A stretch of 59,445 nucleotides of DNA from an uncultured Flaviramulus sp. (lineage in GTDB: Bacteria > Bacteroidota > Bacteroidia > Flavobacteriales > Flavobacteriaceae): positions 1 to 59,445 of the forward strand of contig CANKVS010000022.1 of the NCBI GenBank assembly GCA_947487155.1, read 5' to 3'. Within the stretch, counting starts at the first letter, position 1. Each line of letters begins with the position of its first letter. A model generated the notes under the pieces. That model searched no databases and was not told the DNA's origin. It saw only the letters and a program-made list of their open reading frames with translations. Both the position numbers and the translations under genes were made by a program. Positions 28,595 to 36,486 of this stretch are shown piece after piece.

Positions 28595-29734
28595 TTATTT
28601 ATTGTATTTATCATCATACTTTTTAATAATAGCTAAATGATCGTCAGTTAGTGCATTAGCCGTAAAAAAAGCAATGCCTTTAGCACCATTATCGTGGGCT
28701 TCTACTATTGCTTGTTCAAAATCTTTTAAGTTTTTACCATAATGACCAATAAGTATGCCTGTAACTAAATCTTGATTTGGGTTTAAATCTCGTACGCCCT
28801 CTTTAGTCGCAAAACCAACCCAATCTACATTACCTTGATGATCTTTTTTATATGCCATAGGAAAAAAGGTATCTAAATTCCAATGCCCCCAATCTTGTCT
28901 TACATACTCACGGGCTAACTGCGGAAATGGGAATACTGCCGCAGATGCTTTAGTGCCTTCTTCATGACAAATGTCTACACATTCGTCCACCAAAGAAGAT
29001 ATAGCATTCATCCTAAATTGTTGCCATGCTGGATTTTCTTCTTTATCATCCATTTCAAGGGGGTCTATTCCAAATTTATCTTTAAACTGTTGTCTTGCTA
29101 CTGGGTGATAACCAAAATCATATTCAGGAAGTATTCTATCCTGAATTAGTTCACCACCATTATGCTTATATTTCTTTTGCAAATCGGCACCCAATATAAC
29201 ATCCACATAACGTATATAATCAAAATGAACAGAAGCAATACCTTCAATTTTTGCCTTTTCTCTTACGCCTCTTTTAATATATTCACGAGCTCCTTCTGAA
29301 AAAGGGCTTAAAAATTTATAATAATTGACATAAGGGTGAAAATCTTTACAGTTTTGACCTAAACTATTAACCGAAAACCATTCTGGATGCTCTTGACATT
29401 CTTTTGCGCCACCAACATTCATCATCCAATGCCAAGCGTGTATTTTTATTCCATAATCTTTACCTAATGCAATAAGTTCTTTTAATCTTTTTACACCTGC
29501 ATTTGGTAATAAATCTGTAATACCAGCATCAGACAATTGTTTTAAACGTTCTTTTTGATGAGCTTTATCTTTTTTTCCAGGATCGCCCCAAGCTGCAAAA
29601 GTAAATGCTTTTTTTGATGATTCTTTTTCTACTATTGCTTTTTCTGAGTTAGTTTCTTTTGATTCATTTTTTTCAACGCAACCTATTAAAACAGATGCTA
29701 CCACAATAGCCAATACTTTTACTAATCTTTTCAT
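28595..29734 (-). CDS. GHL10-type glycosyl hydrolase-like lipoprotein
   Basis: This 379-residue protein has a lipoprotein signal (VLIGC, Cys19) and a TIM-barrel-like region of the family 10 glycosylhydrolase-like (GHL10/DUF187) type. Supporting signatures are IKIHAWHWMMN, the EGIASVHFDYIRY segment (DYIRY is the family hallmark) and DTFFPMAYKKDH. This family is proposed to act on peptidoglycan or polysaccharide, but few members have been assayed. It is followed in the reverse direction by the T9SS lectin gene and preceded by a glycosyltransferase gene, without tight coupling. Confidence 0.82.
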   Translation of the reverse strand: MKRLVKVLAIVVASVLIGCVEKNESKETNSEKAIVEKESSKKAFTFAAWGDPGKKDKAHQKERLKQLSDAGITDLLPNAGVKRLKELIALGKDYGIKIHAWHWMMNVGGAKECQEHPEWFSVNSLGQNCKDFHPYVNYYKFLSPFSEGAREYIKRGVREKAKIEGIASVHFDYIRYVDVILGADLQKKYKHNGGELIQDRILPEYDFGYHPVARQQFKDKFGIDPLEMDDKEENPAWQQFRMNAISSLVDECVDICHEEGTKASAAVFPFPQLAREYVRQDWGHWNLDTFFPMAYKKDHQGNVDWVGFATKEGVRDLNPNQDLVTGILIGHYGKNLKDFEQAIVEAHDNGAKGIAFFTANALTDDHLAIIKKYDDKYNK

Positions 29735-29798
29735 TTTTTGTTATTTATATTTTAAAATTTAGCTAATATTTTTCAAATTCAAGTTAAGGTAATATATA

Positions 29799-31067
29799 CT
29801 ATAACTTCTTTTGTTTTTCTTCAATCCATCTACTCATAAACTTAGTACTTTGTAATGTATGATGCATTAACATTTGTCCTGTAAAATTATGAAGTCGTTT
29901 TTTATTTAATTGCTGATTTGTTTCTGCAAGGCGTTCAAATAATTCGTTTTGAAAAACAAGTTTGTTAAATCGTTTATTAATACTTTCAAAACCAATGTTT
30001 TGTTTTTCTTTCCAAATATTTTCTTCAATATATAATTCAACTGCTTTATTCGCAAATTCCTGAGGATTATCTTCAATAAAACCGTTTGCTTCAATTTCAT
30101 TCAGCTTTTGTTCTTCATTAATTTTATTCTCAAACATACCTTCTGCAGCTAGTGCACTCATCACACAAGGGGTTCCATTTTGCATGGCATCAACTAATTT
30201 ACCTTTTAAACCAGCGCCAAACCTAATGGGTGCTAAACACACTTTGGCGTGTTGCATGACTTCATTTACATCATTTGCAAAGCCTTTTATCAAAAATTGC
30301 TCTTTTTTATTGTGTAACTGATTCACTTTTTGTGATGCATAAGCCCCATAAATATGCAATTCTGCTTTTGGTAATTGTTTTCTAATTAGTGGCCAAATGG
30401 TCTCTTTTAAATATAATACTGCATTATAATTAGGTTCATGCAAAAAATTACCAATGCTTATAAAGTGTTCGCGAGCTTTAAAACTGGGAAGCTTCTTAAC
30501 ATTTTCATCTACAATTTTATTTAACATAAATGGTAAATACAATAATAAAGAATCATCTACTTTAAATTGGGTTTTAAGAATTTTCATTTCTACTTCAGAA
30601 ATAATTAAACTTAAATCACTTCGATAAATGCTTGCTATTTCTCGTTTTGCAATATCATTAAATAAATATGAGGTATCAAAATTATTTTTATCTTTAAAAG
30701 CCTGTTGCCTCCCTTTACGTAAAGCATGAAAATCTTCGGTGTCTAAAATCCTTATAGCTTTCGGGCAGTGTTCTGCAACACGCCAACCAAACTGTTCTTC
30801 CATCATAAAACGGTCGAACATTACAATTTCTGGGTTTAGCGTTTTTACAAAACTATCAAAACTAGAATGATTCAATGCAATGGGCACTTGTTTCACTCCA
30901 ATACGCTCAAGATTAAAAGCGTTATCGCTTTTAGCACATGGGCTTGCAAATGTTATTTTATAATTTTGAGATTGAAACGCTTCAATTAATTGCATCATCC
31001 TACTTCCTGCCGCAGAACTTTTTGGCTCTGGCCATACAAAACCTATAATTAATAATTTTTTGCTCAT
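29799..31067 (-). CDS. Glycosyltransferase, GT4-like
   Basis: This 422-residue protein has a two-domain GT-B layout. The N-terminal domain begins with KLLIIGFVWPEPKSSAAGSRM. The C-terminal half holds ISIGNFLHEPNYNAVLYL, the AKVCLAPIRFGAGLKGKLVDAMQNGTPCV block (nucleotide-sugar binding region of GT4 enzymes) and a helical tail. The acceptor and sugar are unknown. There is no polysaccharide gene cluster around it, so it is a stand-alone transferase. It may share a transcript with the GHL10-like gene 64 nt downstream. Confidence 0.85.
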   Translation of the reverse strand: MSKKLLIIGFVWPEPKSSAAGSRMMQLIEAFQSQNYKITFASPCAKSDNAFNLERIGVKQVPIALNHSSFDSFVKTLNPEIVMFDRFMMEEQFGWRVAEHCPKAIRILDTEDFHALRKGRQQAFKDKNNFDTSYLFNDIAKREIASIYRSDLSLIISEVEMKILKTQFKVDDSLLLYLPFMLNKIVDENVKKLPSFKAREHFISIGNFLHEPNYNAVLYLKETIWPLIRKQLPKAELHIYGAYASQKVNQLHNKKEQFLIKGFANDVNEVMQHAKVCLAPIRFGAGLKGKLVDAMQNGTPCVMSALAAEGMFENKINEEQKLNEIEANGFIEDNPQEFANKAVELYIEENIWKEKQNIGFESINKRFNKLVFQNELFERLAETNQQLNKKRLHNFTGQMLMHHTLQSTKFMSRWIEEKQKKL

Positions 31068-31159
31068 AAAAATTCTAAAATCTCAATATTTAAAAACCAA
31101 ATTCCAAAAACTAAAAATAACACATTGGTATTTGGTATTTATATTTTGGCATTTTATAT

Positions 31160-31633
31160 TTACTCTGGCTTTGGTTCTAAACTATATTTTAATCGAACAC
31201 CTTTAGCCCAATCTATCACAGATTGTATTTGAGCATCGGTAAGTTTTGCTTTAGAATGTGTCCATGTATAAGAACTTAAAGGCATTTCCTTGGCTTCAAC
31301 CATTTCAATAAGTTCTTCAAATTTATGGTCTTTTCGTTTTGTAGAATTCCCTTCCCAATTTGAAACATTAAAATGCTTTTTCCCTTCATTTACATGACTA
31401 TTTAACCAATAATTTACAGGCGTTATAGTATTGTACCAAGGGTAACGTGTATAATTGCTATGGCAATCGTAACACGATTCTTTTAAAATAAGTTTCACAT
31501 CTTCAGGAGGGTTAGTTTCGCTTAAAAAAGGTTCAATAGAAGTTAAATTGCCTTGATTTTTTTTAGGGCCAAAAAACTGCGAAATCACCAATAGTAGTAT
31601 TAAAATCCAAAGTCCCTTTTTTATATTGCGCAT
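31160..31633 (-). CDS. Haem-binding domain protein (mono-haem)
   Basis: This 157-residue protein has an N-terminal membrane anchor or signal (about 7-20) and a single c-type haem motif CYDCH (C54, C57, H58), with WAKGVRLKYSLEPK at the end. It matches the haem-binding domain family common in Bacteroidetes (PWYNTITPVNYWLNSHVNEGKKHFN). Possible distal ligands include Met113 in KEMPLSSYTWTHS. It probably carries electrons in the periplasm. There is no oxidase or reductase gene nearby; the next gene diverges. Confidence 0.87.
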   Translation of the reverse strand: MRNIKKGLWILILLLVISQFFGPKKNQGNLTSIEPFLSETNPPEDVKLILKESCYDCHSNYTRYPWYNTITPVNYWLNSHVNEGKKHFNVSNWEGNSTKRKDHKFEELIEMVEAKEMPLSSYTWTHSKAKLTDAQIQSVIDWAKGVRLKYSLEPKPE

Positions 31634-31671
31634 TTTAGTAATTTTAGGTTTTAAAAATACTAAATTTCATA

Positions 31672-32247
31672 TTGACAACAGAAGAACTCTATAAAGAATT
31701 AAGTTACGTAAACCATTCGCGGGAAAAACGCTTGTATTATGCTAATTTGTTTATTAGTAGTCCAGATTTAACCTCCAAATTATTAGATGTTATGTTTTTG
31801 GTTAATGATAAAACATCTCCTCGTGCTGCATGGGTTTTCGAGTTTATCTGTAAAAAAGACATAGAACGTATCATACCGTTTTTAGATGATTTCACAAAAA
31901 ACATGCATAAAGTCCATTTAGATTCCGCAGTAAGACCCGTGGCTAAAATTTGTGAATTTTTAGCTAAATCGTACTATTCTAAAACAGAGAATGCCATACA
32001 AAAAGCATTAACAACAGTGCATAAAGAACGTATTATTGAAGTTTGTTTTGATTATATGATTAATGACGAAAAAATTGCACCTAAAGCATACGCTATGAAT
32101 ACGTTGTGGCTTTTTGGAAGAGATTTTGATTGGATACATCCTGAATTAGCACTTATCTTAGAACGCGATTTCCAAATGCAAAGTTCTGGTTTTAAAGCAA
32201 GAGCAAAACATATTCTTAAAAAAATTAATAAAGACTGTAGACTGTAG
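31672..32247 (+). CDS. Conserved hypothetical helical protein upstream of purB
   Basis: This 191-residue protein is almost entirely alpha-helical with HEAT-like repeats (LLDVMFLVNDKTSPRAAWVFEFICKK; SFKARAKHILKKI) and no signal or membrane segment. The start appears to be TTG at 31672; no ATG is available near the beginning of the conserved-looking sequence. The last codons (DCRL then TAG) come from a 7-bp tandem repeat. It is located just before purB on the same strand, a pairing I have the impression is recurrent in Flavobacteria. No function assigned. Confidence 0.72.
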   Translation: MTTEELYKELSYVNHSREKRLYYANLFISSPDLTSKLLDVMFLVNDKTSPRAAWVFEFICKKDIERIIPFLDDFTKNMHKVHLDSAVRPVAKICEFLAKSYYSKTENAIQKALTTVHKERIIEVCFDYMINDEKIAPKAYAMNTLWLFGRDFDWIHPELALILERDFQMQSSGFKARAKHILKKINKDCRL

Positions 32248-32267
32248 ACTGTAGACTGTAGACTGTA
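32233..32267 (+). repeat. Tandem repeat (GACTGTA)x5
   Basis: Five perfect copies of the heptamer GACTGTA. They provide the stop codon TAG of the preceding gene and continue into the spacer before purB. Because 7 is not a multiple of 3, copy number changes the frame, but TAG recurs in every frame, so only the last residues could vary. Confidence 0.95.
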
Positions 32268-32350
32268 GAAAGCTAAAATTTTTAAGAATAACTTATATTT
32301 TTTTAGTCTAAAACTTTGGTCTTCACGCTTCAATATTCGGTCTAAAAAAC

Positions 32351-32358
32351 TATCTTTG
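32351..32358 (+). promoter_or_regulatory. -7 box of purB
   Basis: TATCTTTG matches TAnnTTTG and lies 26 nt before the purB start. No good -33 TTG is found at normal spacing. Confidence 0.45.
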
Positions 32359-32383
32359 CAACTTCTAAAAAACAACGCATAAC

Positions 32384-33727
32384 ATGTCATTATCACCACT
32401 TAACGCCATCTCTCCTATTGATGGAAGATATAGAAATAAAGTTAACGAATTAGCACCTTATTTTTCTGAAGAAGCACTTATTAAATACCGTGTTTTAGTT
32501 GAAATAGAATATTTTATTGCACTTTGCGAAATTCCGCTGCCACAACTTAAAGGTATTGATACAACTCTTTTTGAAGGTTTAAGAGCTATTTATAAAGATT
32601 TTTCTTCGGAAGATGCTTTAGCCATTAAAACCATTGAAAATGTAACAAACCATGATGTTAAAGCAGTTGAGTATTTTATAAAAGAAAAGTTTGACGCGTT
32701 AGGTTTATCGCAATACAAAGAATTTATTCATTTCGGGCTAACGTCTCAGGATATAAACAACACAGCCATTCCTTTAAGTATTAAAGACGCTGTTAACGAT
32801 ACTTACGTACCAGAATACCAAATTGTTTTAAACAAATTAAAAGACTTATCTAACGAGTGGGCTGCTATTCCTATGTTAGCAAGAACACACGGGCAACCAG
32901 CTTCTCCTACCCGATTAGGTAAAGAAATAGCTGTTTTTGTAACGCGTTTAGAAGAGCAATTTAACTTATTAAACGATATACCAAGTGCCGCTAAATTTGG
33001 TGGAGCTACTGGTAATTATAATGCGCATCATGTGGCATACCCTAATATAGACTGGAAAGCATTTGGATCTAAATTTGTTCAAGAAAAGTTAGGGTTGCAT
33101 CATTCGTTTCCTACAACTCAAATAGAACATTACGATCATATGGCTGCTTTATTTGATGCTTTAAAACGCATTAACACCATTTTAATTGATTTAAACCGAG
33201 ATATTTGGACTTACGTTTCAATGGATTATTTCAAACAAAAAATTAAAGCAGGAGAAGTTGGTAGCTCTGCAATGCCACATAAAGTAAACCCTATAGATTT
33301 TGAAAATAGCGAAGGTAACCTAGGTATTGCTAATGCTATTTTTGAACACCTTTCGGCTAAACTTCCTGTTTCTAGATTACAACGCGATTTAACTGATAGT
33401 ACGGTTTTAAGAAATGTAGGTGTGCCTTTTGGGCATACATTAATTGGATTTAAATCGACCTTAAAAGGCTTAAATAAATTACTTTTAAATGAAGGTAAAT
33501 TTGCAGAAGATTTAGAAAACAATTGGGCTGTTACTGCTGAAGCTATTCAAACTATATTACGTCGTGAGGCATACCCTAACCCTTATGAAGCTCTAAAAGG
33601 GTTAACCAGAACAAATGCAAAAATAAATCAGGAGTCTATTTCAAATTTTATTGATACTTTAGAGGTTTCTAATACAATAAAAGAAGAACTTAAACGTATT
33701 ACTCCTAGTAATTACACTGGAATATAA
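32384..33727 (+). CDS. purB: Adenylosuccinate lyase
   Basis: This 447-residue fumarase/aspartase-superfamily lyase shows the signature GSSAMPHKVNPIDFEN (about residue 284-300), with the Ser263-type catalytic loop, and other landmarks HFGLTSQDINNTA and ARTHGQPASPTRLGKE. It cleaves adenylosuccinate to AMP and SAICAR to AICAR in purine synthesis. Length and domains are typical. It is followed after 7 nt by a small membrane protein gene. Confidence 0.97.
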   Translation: MSLSPLNAISPIDGRYRNKVNELAPYFSEEALIKYRVLVEIEYFIALCEIPLPQLKGIDTTLFEGLRAIYKDFSSEDALAIKTIENVTNHDVKAVEYFIKEKFDALGLSQYKEFIHFGLTSQDINNTAIPLSIKDAVNDTYVPEYQIVLNKLKDLSNEWAAIPMLARTHGQPASPTRLGKEIAVFVTRLEEQFNLLNDIPSAAKFGGATGNYNAHHVAYPNIDWKAFGSKFVQEKLGLHHSFPTTQIEHYDHMAALFDALKRINTILIDLNRDIWTYVSMDYFKQKIKAGEVGSSAMPHKVNPIDFENSEGNLGIANAIFEHLSAKLPVSRLQRDLTDSTVLRNVGVPFGHTLIGFKSTLKGLNKLLLNEGKFAEDLENNWAVTAEAIQTILRREAYPNPYEALKGLTRTNAKINQESISNFIDTLEVSNTIKEELKRITPSNYTGI

Positions 33728-33734
33728 ATTAATT

Positions 33735-33926
33735 ATGTTAAACGATAAACAATCTTTACTACTTTGTGGGGTATTAGCCATAGGTATTTTTGTTACTGGA
33801 ATATTAGGTGTTTTTAGTAATTTTATTGTTTTAACAATCCTTACTATTATTTTTTTAGCCATAGTTGTTAATCTCTTTTTAACACATGCAAAATCTAAAG
33901 AAGACAAACAAACAGATATAAATTAA
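33735..33926 (+). CDS. Small two-helix membrane protein
   Basis: This 63-residue protein has two hydrophobic helices (about 6-28 and 32-52) and a short charged tail (AKSKEDKQTDIN). It begins 7 nt after purB and ends at a strong hairpin terminator, so it is probably the last gene of the purB transcript. I recognise no family. Confidence 0.6.
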   Translation: MLNDKQSLLLCGVLAIGIFVTGILGVFSNFIVLTILTIIFLAIVVNLFLTHAKSKEDKQTDIN

Positions 33927-33957
33927 AAAAAGGATTGCGATTGCAATCCTTTTTTTA
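33925..33957. terminator. Intrinsic terminator of the purB unit
   Basis: AAAAAAAGGATTGC (33925-33938) and GCAATCCTTTTTTT (33943-33956) form a 14-bp perfect stem with a 4-nt loop and flanking A/T runs, working in both directions. Confidence 0.85.
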
Positions 33958-34032
33958 ATTTATATTTTTCACAACTTACTATTACTTTAATCAGCAGGCA
34001 TTAATTAATAATGCAATAAATACAGCTTAATA

Positions 34033-34572
34033 TTATTTAAAGAAATTCATAATATTTTCTATTTGACTGTCATCAATATTAGCTTTTTGCATAGCATTAA
34101 CTAAAGTTGCTATTTTATCTGGGCTCATATTGTTTCCTAGAATACGAACAATACCAAAACCTAATTCCTCAGCGCTTCCAAACACAACAACTTCATCAGC
34201 TTCATCGTCATCACCAAGATATTTTACAACAATTTTATTCCCTTTGTCGCTAAACTCCATTAAATCGTTGTACTTACTATCGCTTAAAATAGTTTTAACC
34301 TTAGCCAATTCTGTTTTATAAGTTTCTACATTGGTCTCGCTTGTTTTATAACCTAAAAAATTTAGCTTATTTACCGAGTTATACGCTTCCTTTTGGTCTT
34401 CTGTAAAGCTAGTTTTATCTAACTTAATCATAGATAAAGGCACATCTTGAAAGATAAAGTTTTTAGATTCCTGGTTATCTACATAATAACGTTGTAAACT
34501 AACACTATCACCACAGCTTATAAAAAAAACTGTGGTAAGTGTAAGTAGTATAAATTTGATTGTTCGTTGCAT
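34033..34572 (-). CDS. DUF4252 lipoprotein
   Basis: This 179-residue protein has a lipoprotein signal (FFISC, Cys20) and a DUF4252 domain (about 45-175), recognisable from its size, the DKGNKIVVKYLGDDDEADEVVVFGSAEELGFGIVRILG strand and the final helices. It is the last gene of a four-gene minus-strand operon led by an ECF sigma factor, 21 nt after a second DUF4252 gene. Function unknown. Confidence 0.82.
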   Translation of the reverse strand: MQRTIKFILLTLTTVFFISCGDSVSLQRYYVDNQESKNFIFQDVPLSMIKLDKTSFTEDQKEAYNSVNKLNFLGYKTSETNVETYKTELAKVKTILSDSKYNDLMEFSDKGNKIVVKYLGDDDEADEVVVFGSAEELGFGIVRILGNNMSPDKIATLVNAMQKANIDDSQIENIMNFFK

Positions 34573-34593
34573 GATTGATTATTAATAGTTTTA

Positions 34594-35154
34594 CTAGTTT
34601 TGTTTCTTTAAATGTTTTCCTCCTGGAATGTTCATTTGCCCTGTAAGTCTTGATATTTCATTTAGGTCGATATCGCCTGTTAATGACACTACAACGGTTT
34701 CAATTTTACGTTGTTCACCATTAATTTCAATACTTTCTTTCATTACTTTATCAATGCCATTTACAAAGATTAAAAGTTCTTTTACATGATCGGCATCTCT
34801 ACCTTCTTTTACATAAAACTTGACTTCGGTACCATCATCTTTAACTTCCATTAATTCTTCTAAAGACCCTGAACGCGATTTCACCCATTTAGAAATATCT
34901 AAAGCTATAGCTTTATTGTCTGTAATGATGGTTTTAAAACTTGTGATGCTTTTTACCATATCCATATACGCTTTAGCTTCTTTATCTTCAATATCAATAC
35001 CCATTTTAGCTATCATTTGAAACATTTTTGGTTTTATTGATATAAAGGTTACATCTGAGTTATCGCTATATTTTTCAAAAATGTTCTTTTGAGCCATTCC
35101 TATTAGTGGCATTAGCATAATTGCCATTACAAATACTATTAATCTATTTTTCAT
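34594..35154 (-). CDS. DUF4252 secreted protein
   Basis: This protein has about 186 residues from the ATG at 35154. The open frame extends 11 codons further up, but the signal peptide MKNRLIVFVMAIMLMPLIGMAQ begins here. The DUF4252 domain follows, including GDIDLNEISRLTGQMNIPGG near the C-terminus. It has a signal peptide without a lipobox cysteine, unlike its neighbour, so one paralogue is soluble and the other lipid-anchored. Co-transcribed with the sigma and putative anti-sigma genes. Confidence 0.82.
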   Translation of the reverse strand: MKNRLIVFVMAIMLMPLIGMAQKNIFEKYSDNSDVTFISIKPKMFQMIAKMGIDIEDKEAKAYMDMVKSITSFKTIITDNKAIALDISKWVKSRSGSLEELMEVKDDGTEVKFYVKEGRDADHVKELLIFVNGIDKVMKESIEINGEQRKIETVVVSLTGDIDLNEISRLTGQMNIPGGKHLKKQN

Positions 35155-35199
35155 TGTGTTTGTTTTTAATGTATTTAAGGTCTTCATTTTTTCTTGTTA

Positions 35200-35679
35200 T
35201 TAATTTTTAAATATTATTTTTCTTGTATTTTCAATTTCATTAAGATAACCTAATGCCGATTTTCCTTTATTCATTTCATCAAGGTAACTAATTGCATTAG
35301 TGCCCTTATTAAAATGATTAGAAATCATTGCTAAAGATTTTGTAACTTCATTAAAAGCTAATTCTGTTTCACCTTCGGTATAAGTACCTAAATCTTCTTG
35401 ATTAATAGGTATATTAAAATAAAATCCAACCATAAGAACAGCTACAGCAGCAACAGAAAGCCATTTGTAGTTAAATGTACGTTTAGTTTTTAATGACACG
35501 TCTTTAGTAAATTGTTCTTGTTGGTTTACCAAAAAATATGCAAACATAGGTTTATACATTTCTAAATGTGGCGCTACAGTTTCCTGAGTAAAATAGTGTT
35601 TTAACTGCTGCTCTTCTTTTAGCGTTGTTTCACCGTTTTCGTACTTTTCTAGTAGTTCTTCTATATTAGTTAATACCAT
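35200..35679 (-). CDS. Putative membrane anti-sigma factor
   Basis: This 159-residue protein has an N-terminal cytoplasmic region (about 1-70, EELLEKYENGETTLKEEQQLKHYF), one transmembrane helix (about 73-88, WLSVAAVAVLMVGFYF) and a periplasmic tail. That layout, with a start overlapping the sigma gene by 14 nt, is that of Bacteroidetes anti-sigma factors without a zinc-binding motif. It probably holds the adjacent ECF sigma factor. Direct evidence is positional. Confidence 0.68.
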   Translation of the reverse strand: MVLTNIEELLEKYENGETTLKEEQQLKHYFTQETVAPHLEMYKPMFAYFLVNQQEQFTKDVSLKTKRTFNYKWLSVAAVAVLMVGFYFNIPINQEDLGTYTEGETELAFNEVTKSLAMISNHFNKGTNAISYLDEMNKGKSALGYLNEIENTRKIIFKN

Positions 35680-36175
35680 AATTATGTGTATTAGTTAATT
35701 TTTCTCTTATTGTTTTTCTTGCTCTAGATAGGTTTACGCGTACTGCTGTGTTATTCATATCTAGCATTTTTGCTATTTCATCAAAATCGTATTCTTCAAT
35801 ATCTCGTAATTGAATAATTAACTTTTGTTGTTCGGGTAAATCTTCAATTATTCTTGCTACCCAATCTACACTATCATTTAATTCAACTTGCTTTTGTAAA
35901 GGCGTTCCTTTTTCTTCGTAATTACTATGTACAATTTTTAAATTTTGAGCTTGCTTAGATTTTAATTTATCGTAGCAAAAATTTTTAGTCATTGTCATAG
36001 AAAAAGCTTCTACATTTTTATACTCAGCAATTTTCTTTTTATTATTCCATAATTTCAACAAAACCTCCTGCGTTGCATCTTCAGCCTCTTCTGTAGATAC
36101 TAGTAACCGTTTTGCTAAACGAAAAACTTTATCCTTAAAGGGCATTACAATATTTAAAAACTCTGTTTGAGTCAT
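35666..36175 (-). CDS. RNA polymerase ECF sigma factor
   Basis: This 169-residue ECF sigma factor has region 2 (DATQEVLLKLWNNKKK, MTKNFCYDKLKSK) and region 4 (LPEQQKLIIQLRDIEEYDFDEIAKMLDMNNTAVRVNLSRARKTI). It is the first gene of a four-gene operon with a putative anti-sigma and two DUF4252 genes. Upstream on the minus strand is TGTAAC-N16-CGTCGTAA, a candidate autoregulated promoter. The stress it senses is unknown. Confidence 0.92.
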   Translation of the reverse strand: MTQTEFLNIVMPFKDKVFRLAKRLLVSTEEAEDATQEVLLKLWNNKKKIAEYKNVEAFSMTMTKNFCYDKLKSKQAQNLKIVHSNYEEKGTPLQKQVELNDSVDWVARIIEDLPEQQKLIIQLRDIEEYDFDEIAKMLDMNNTAVRVNLSRARKTIREKLTNTHNYGIN

Positions 36176-36486
36176 TTTTTGGTTTGGTTTAGTTAGCCCC
36201 TTTGTCTTTCATACATTCCCCCAAAAGGGAAAGATGCTATATTTTGGCTATTTGATATTACGACGACCTAATTTCTATTTTGTTACATTGAAAAATTAAA
36301 TTTCACAAAACCGCAGGAAATAAAGCATATTTCTAACTTGAAGTTTTAAAAGATTCCCGTTTTCACGGGAATGACAATTTCAATCGAAACTTAAATTATT
36401 AAATTTAAGCGCACTATATTTTTTTTATTATACAATAATGTAAGTAAATTTATGGTTTTAAAGACTACTTATAAAAAGATACCCAA
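36176..36486. other. 311-nt spacer between the ECF operon and the S41 gene
   Basis: It contains the ECF-type promoter above and a short hairpin ATTCCCGT/ACGGGAAT (36353-36372, 4-nt loop TTTC), a repeat-like element seen in several genomes of this group. I see no coding potential. The GGGAATGTATG-type string at 36214 (minus strand) is unexplained. Confidence 0.5.
36260..36287 (-). promoter_or_regulatory. Candidate ECF promoter of the sigma/DUF4252 operon
   Basis: On the minus strand, TGTAAC (36287-36282), 16 nt and CGTCGT (36265-36260, followed by AA) form a -35/-10 pair of ECF type. The start codon is 85 nt downstream, giving a longer leader than the second ECF locus at 51.5 kb. Confidence 0.45.

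Noticed and set aside
32233..32267. CRISPR-like repeat array
   Set aside because: The units are contiguous 7-mers without spacers.
32052..32399. 115-codon minus-strand open frame opposite the purB leader
   Set aside because: It is antisense to the hypothetical gene, is made partly from the 7-bp repeat and shows no family pattern.
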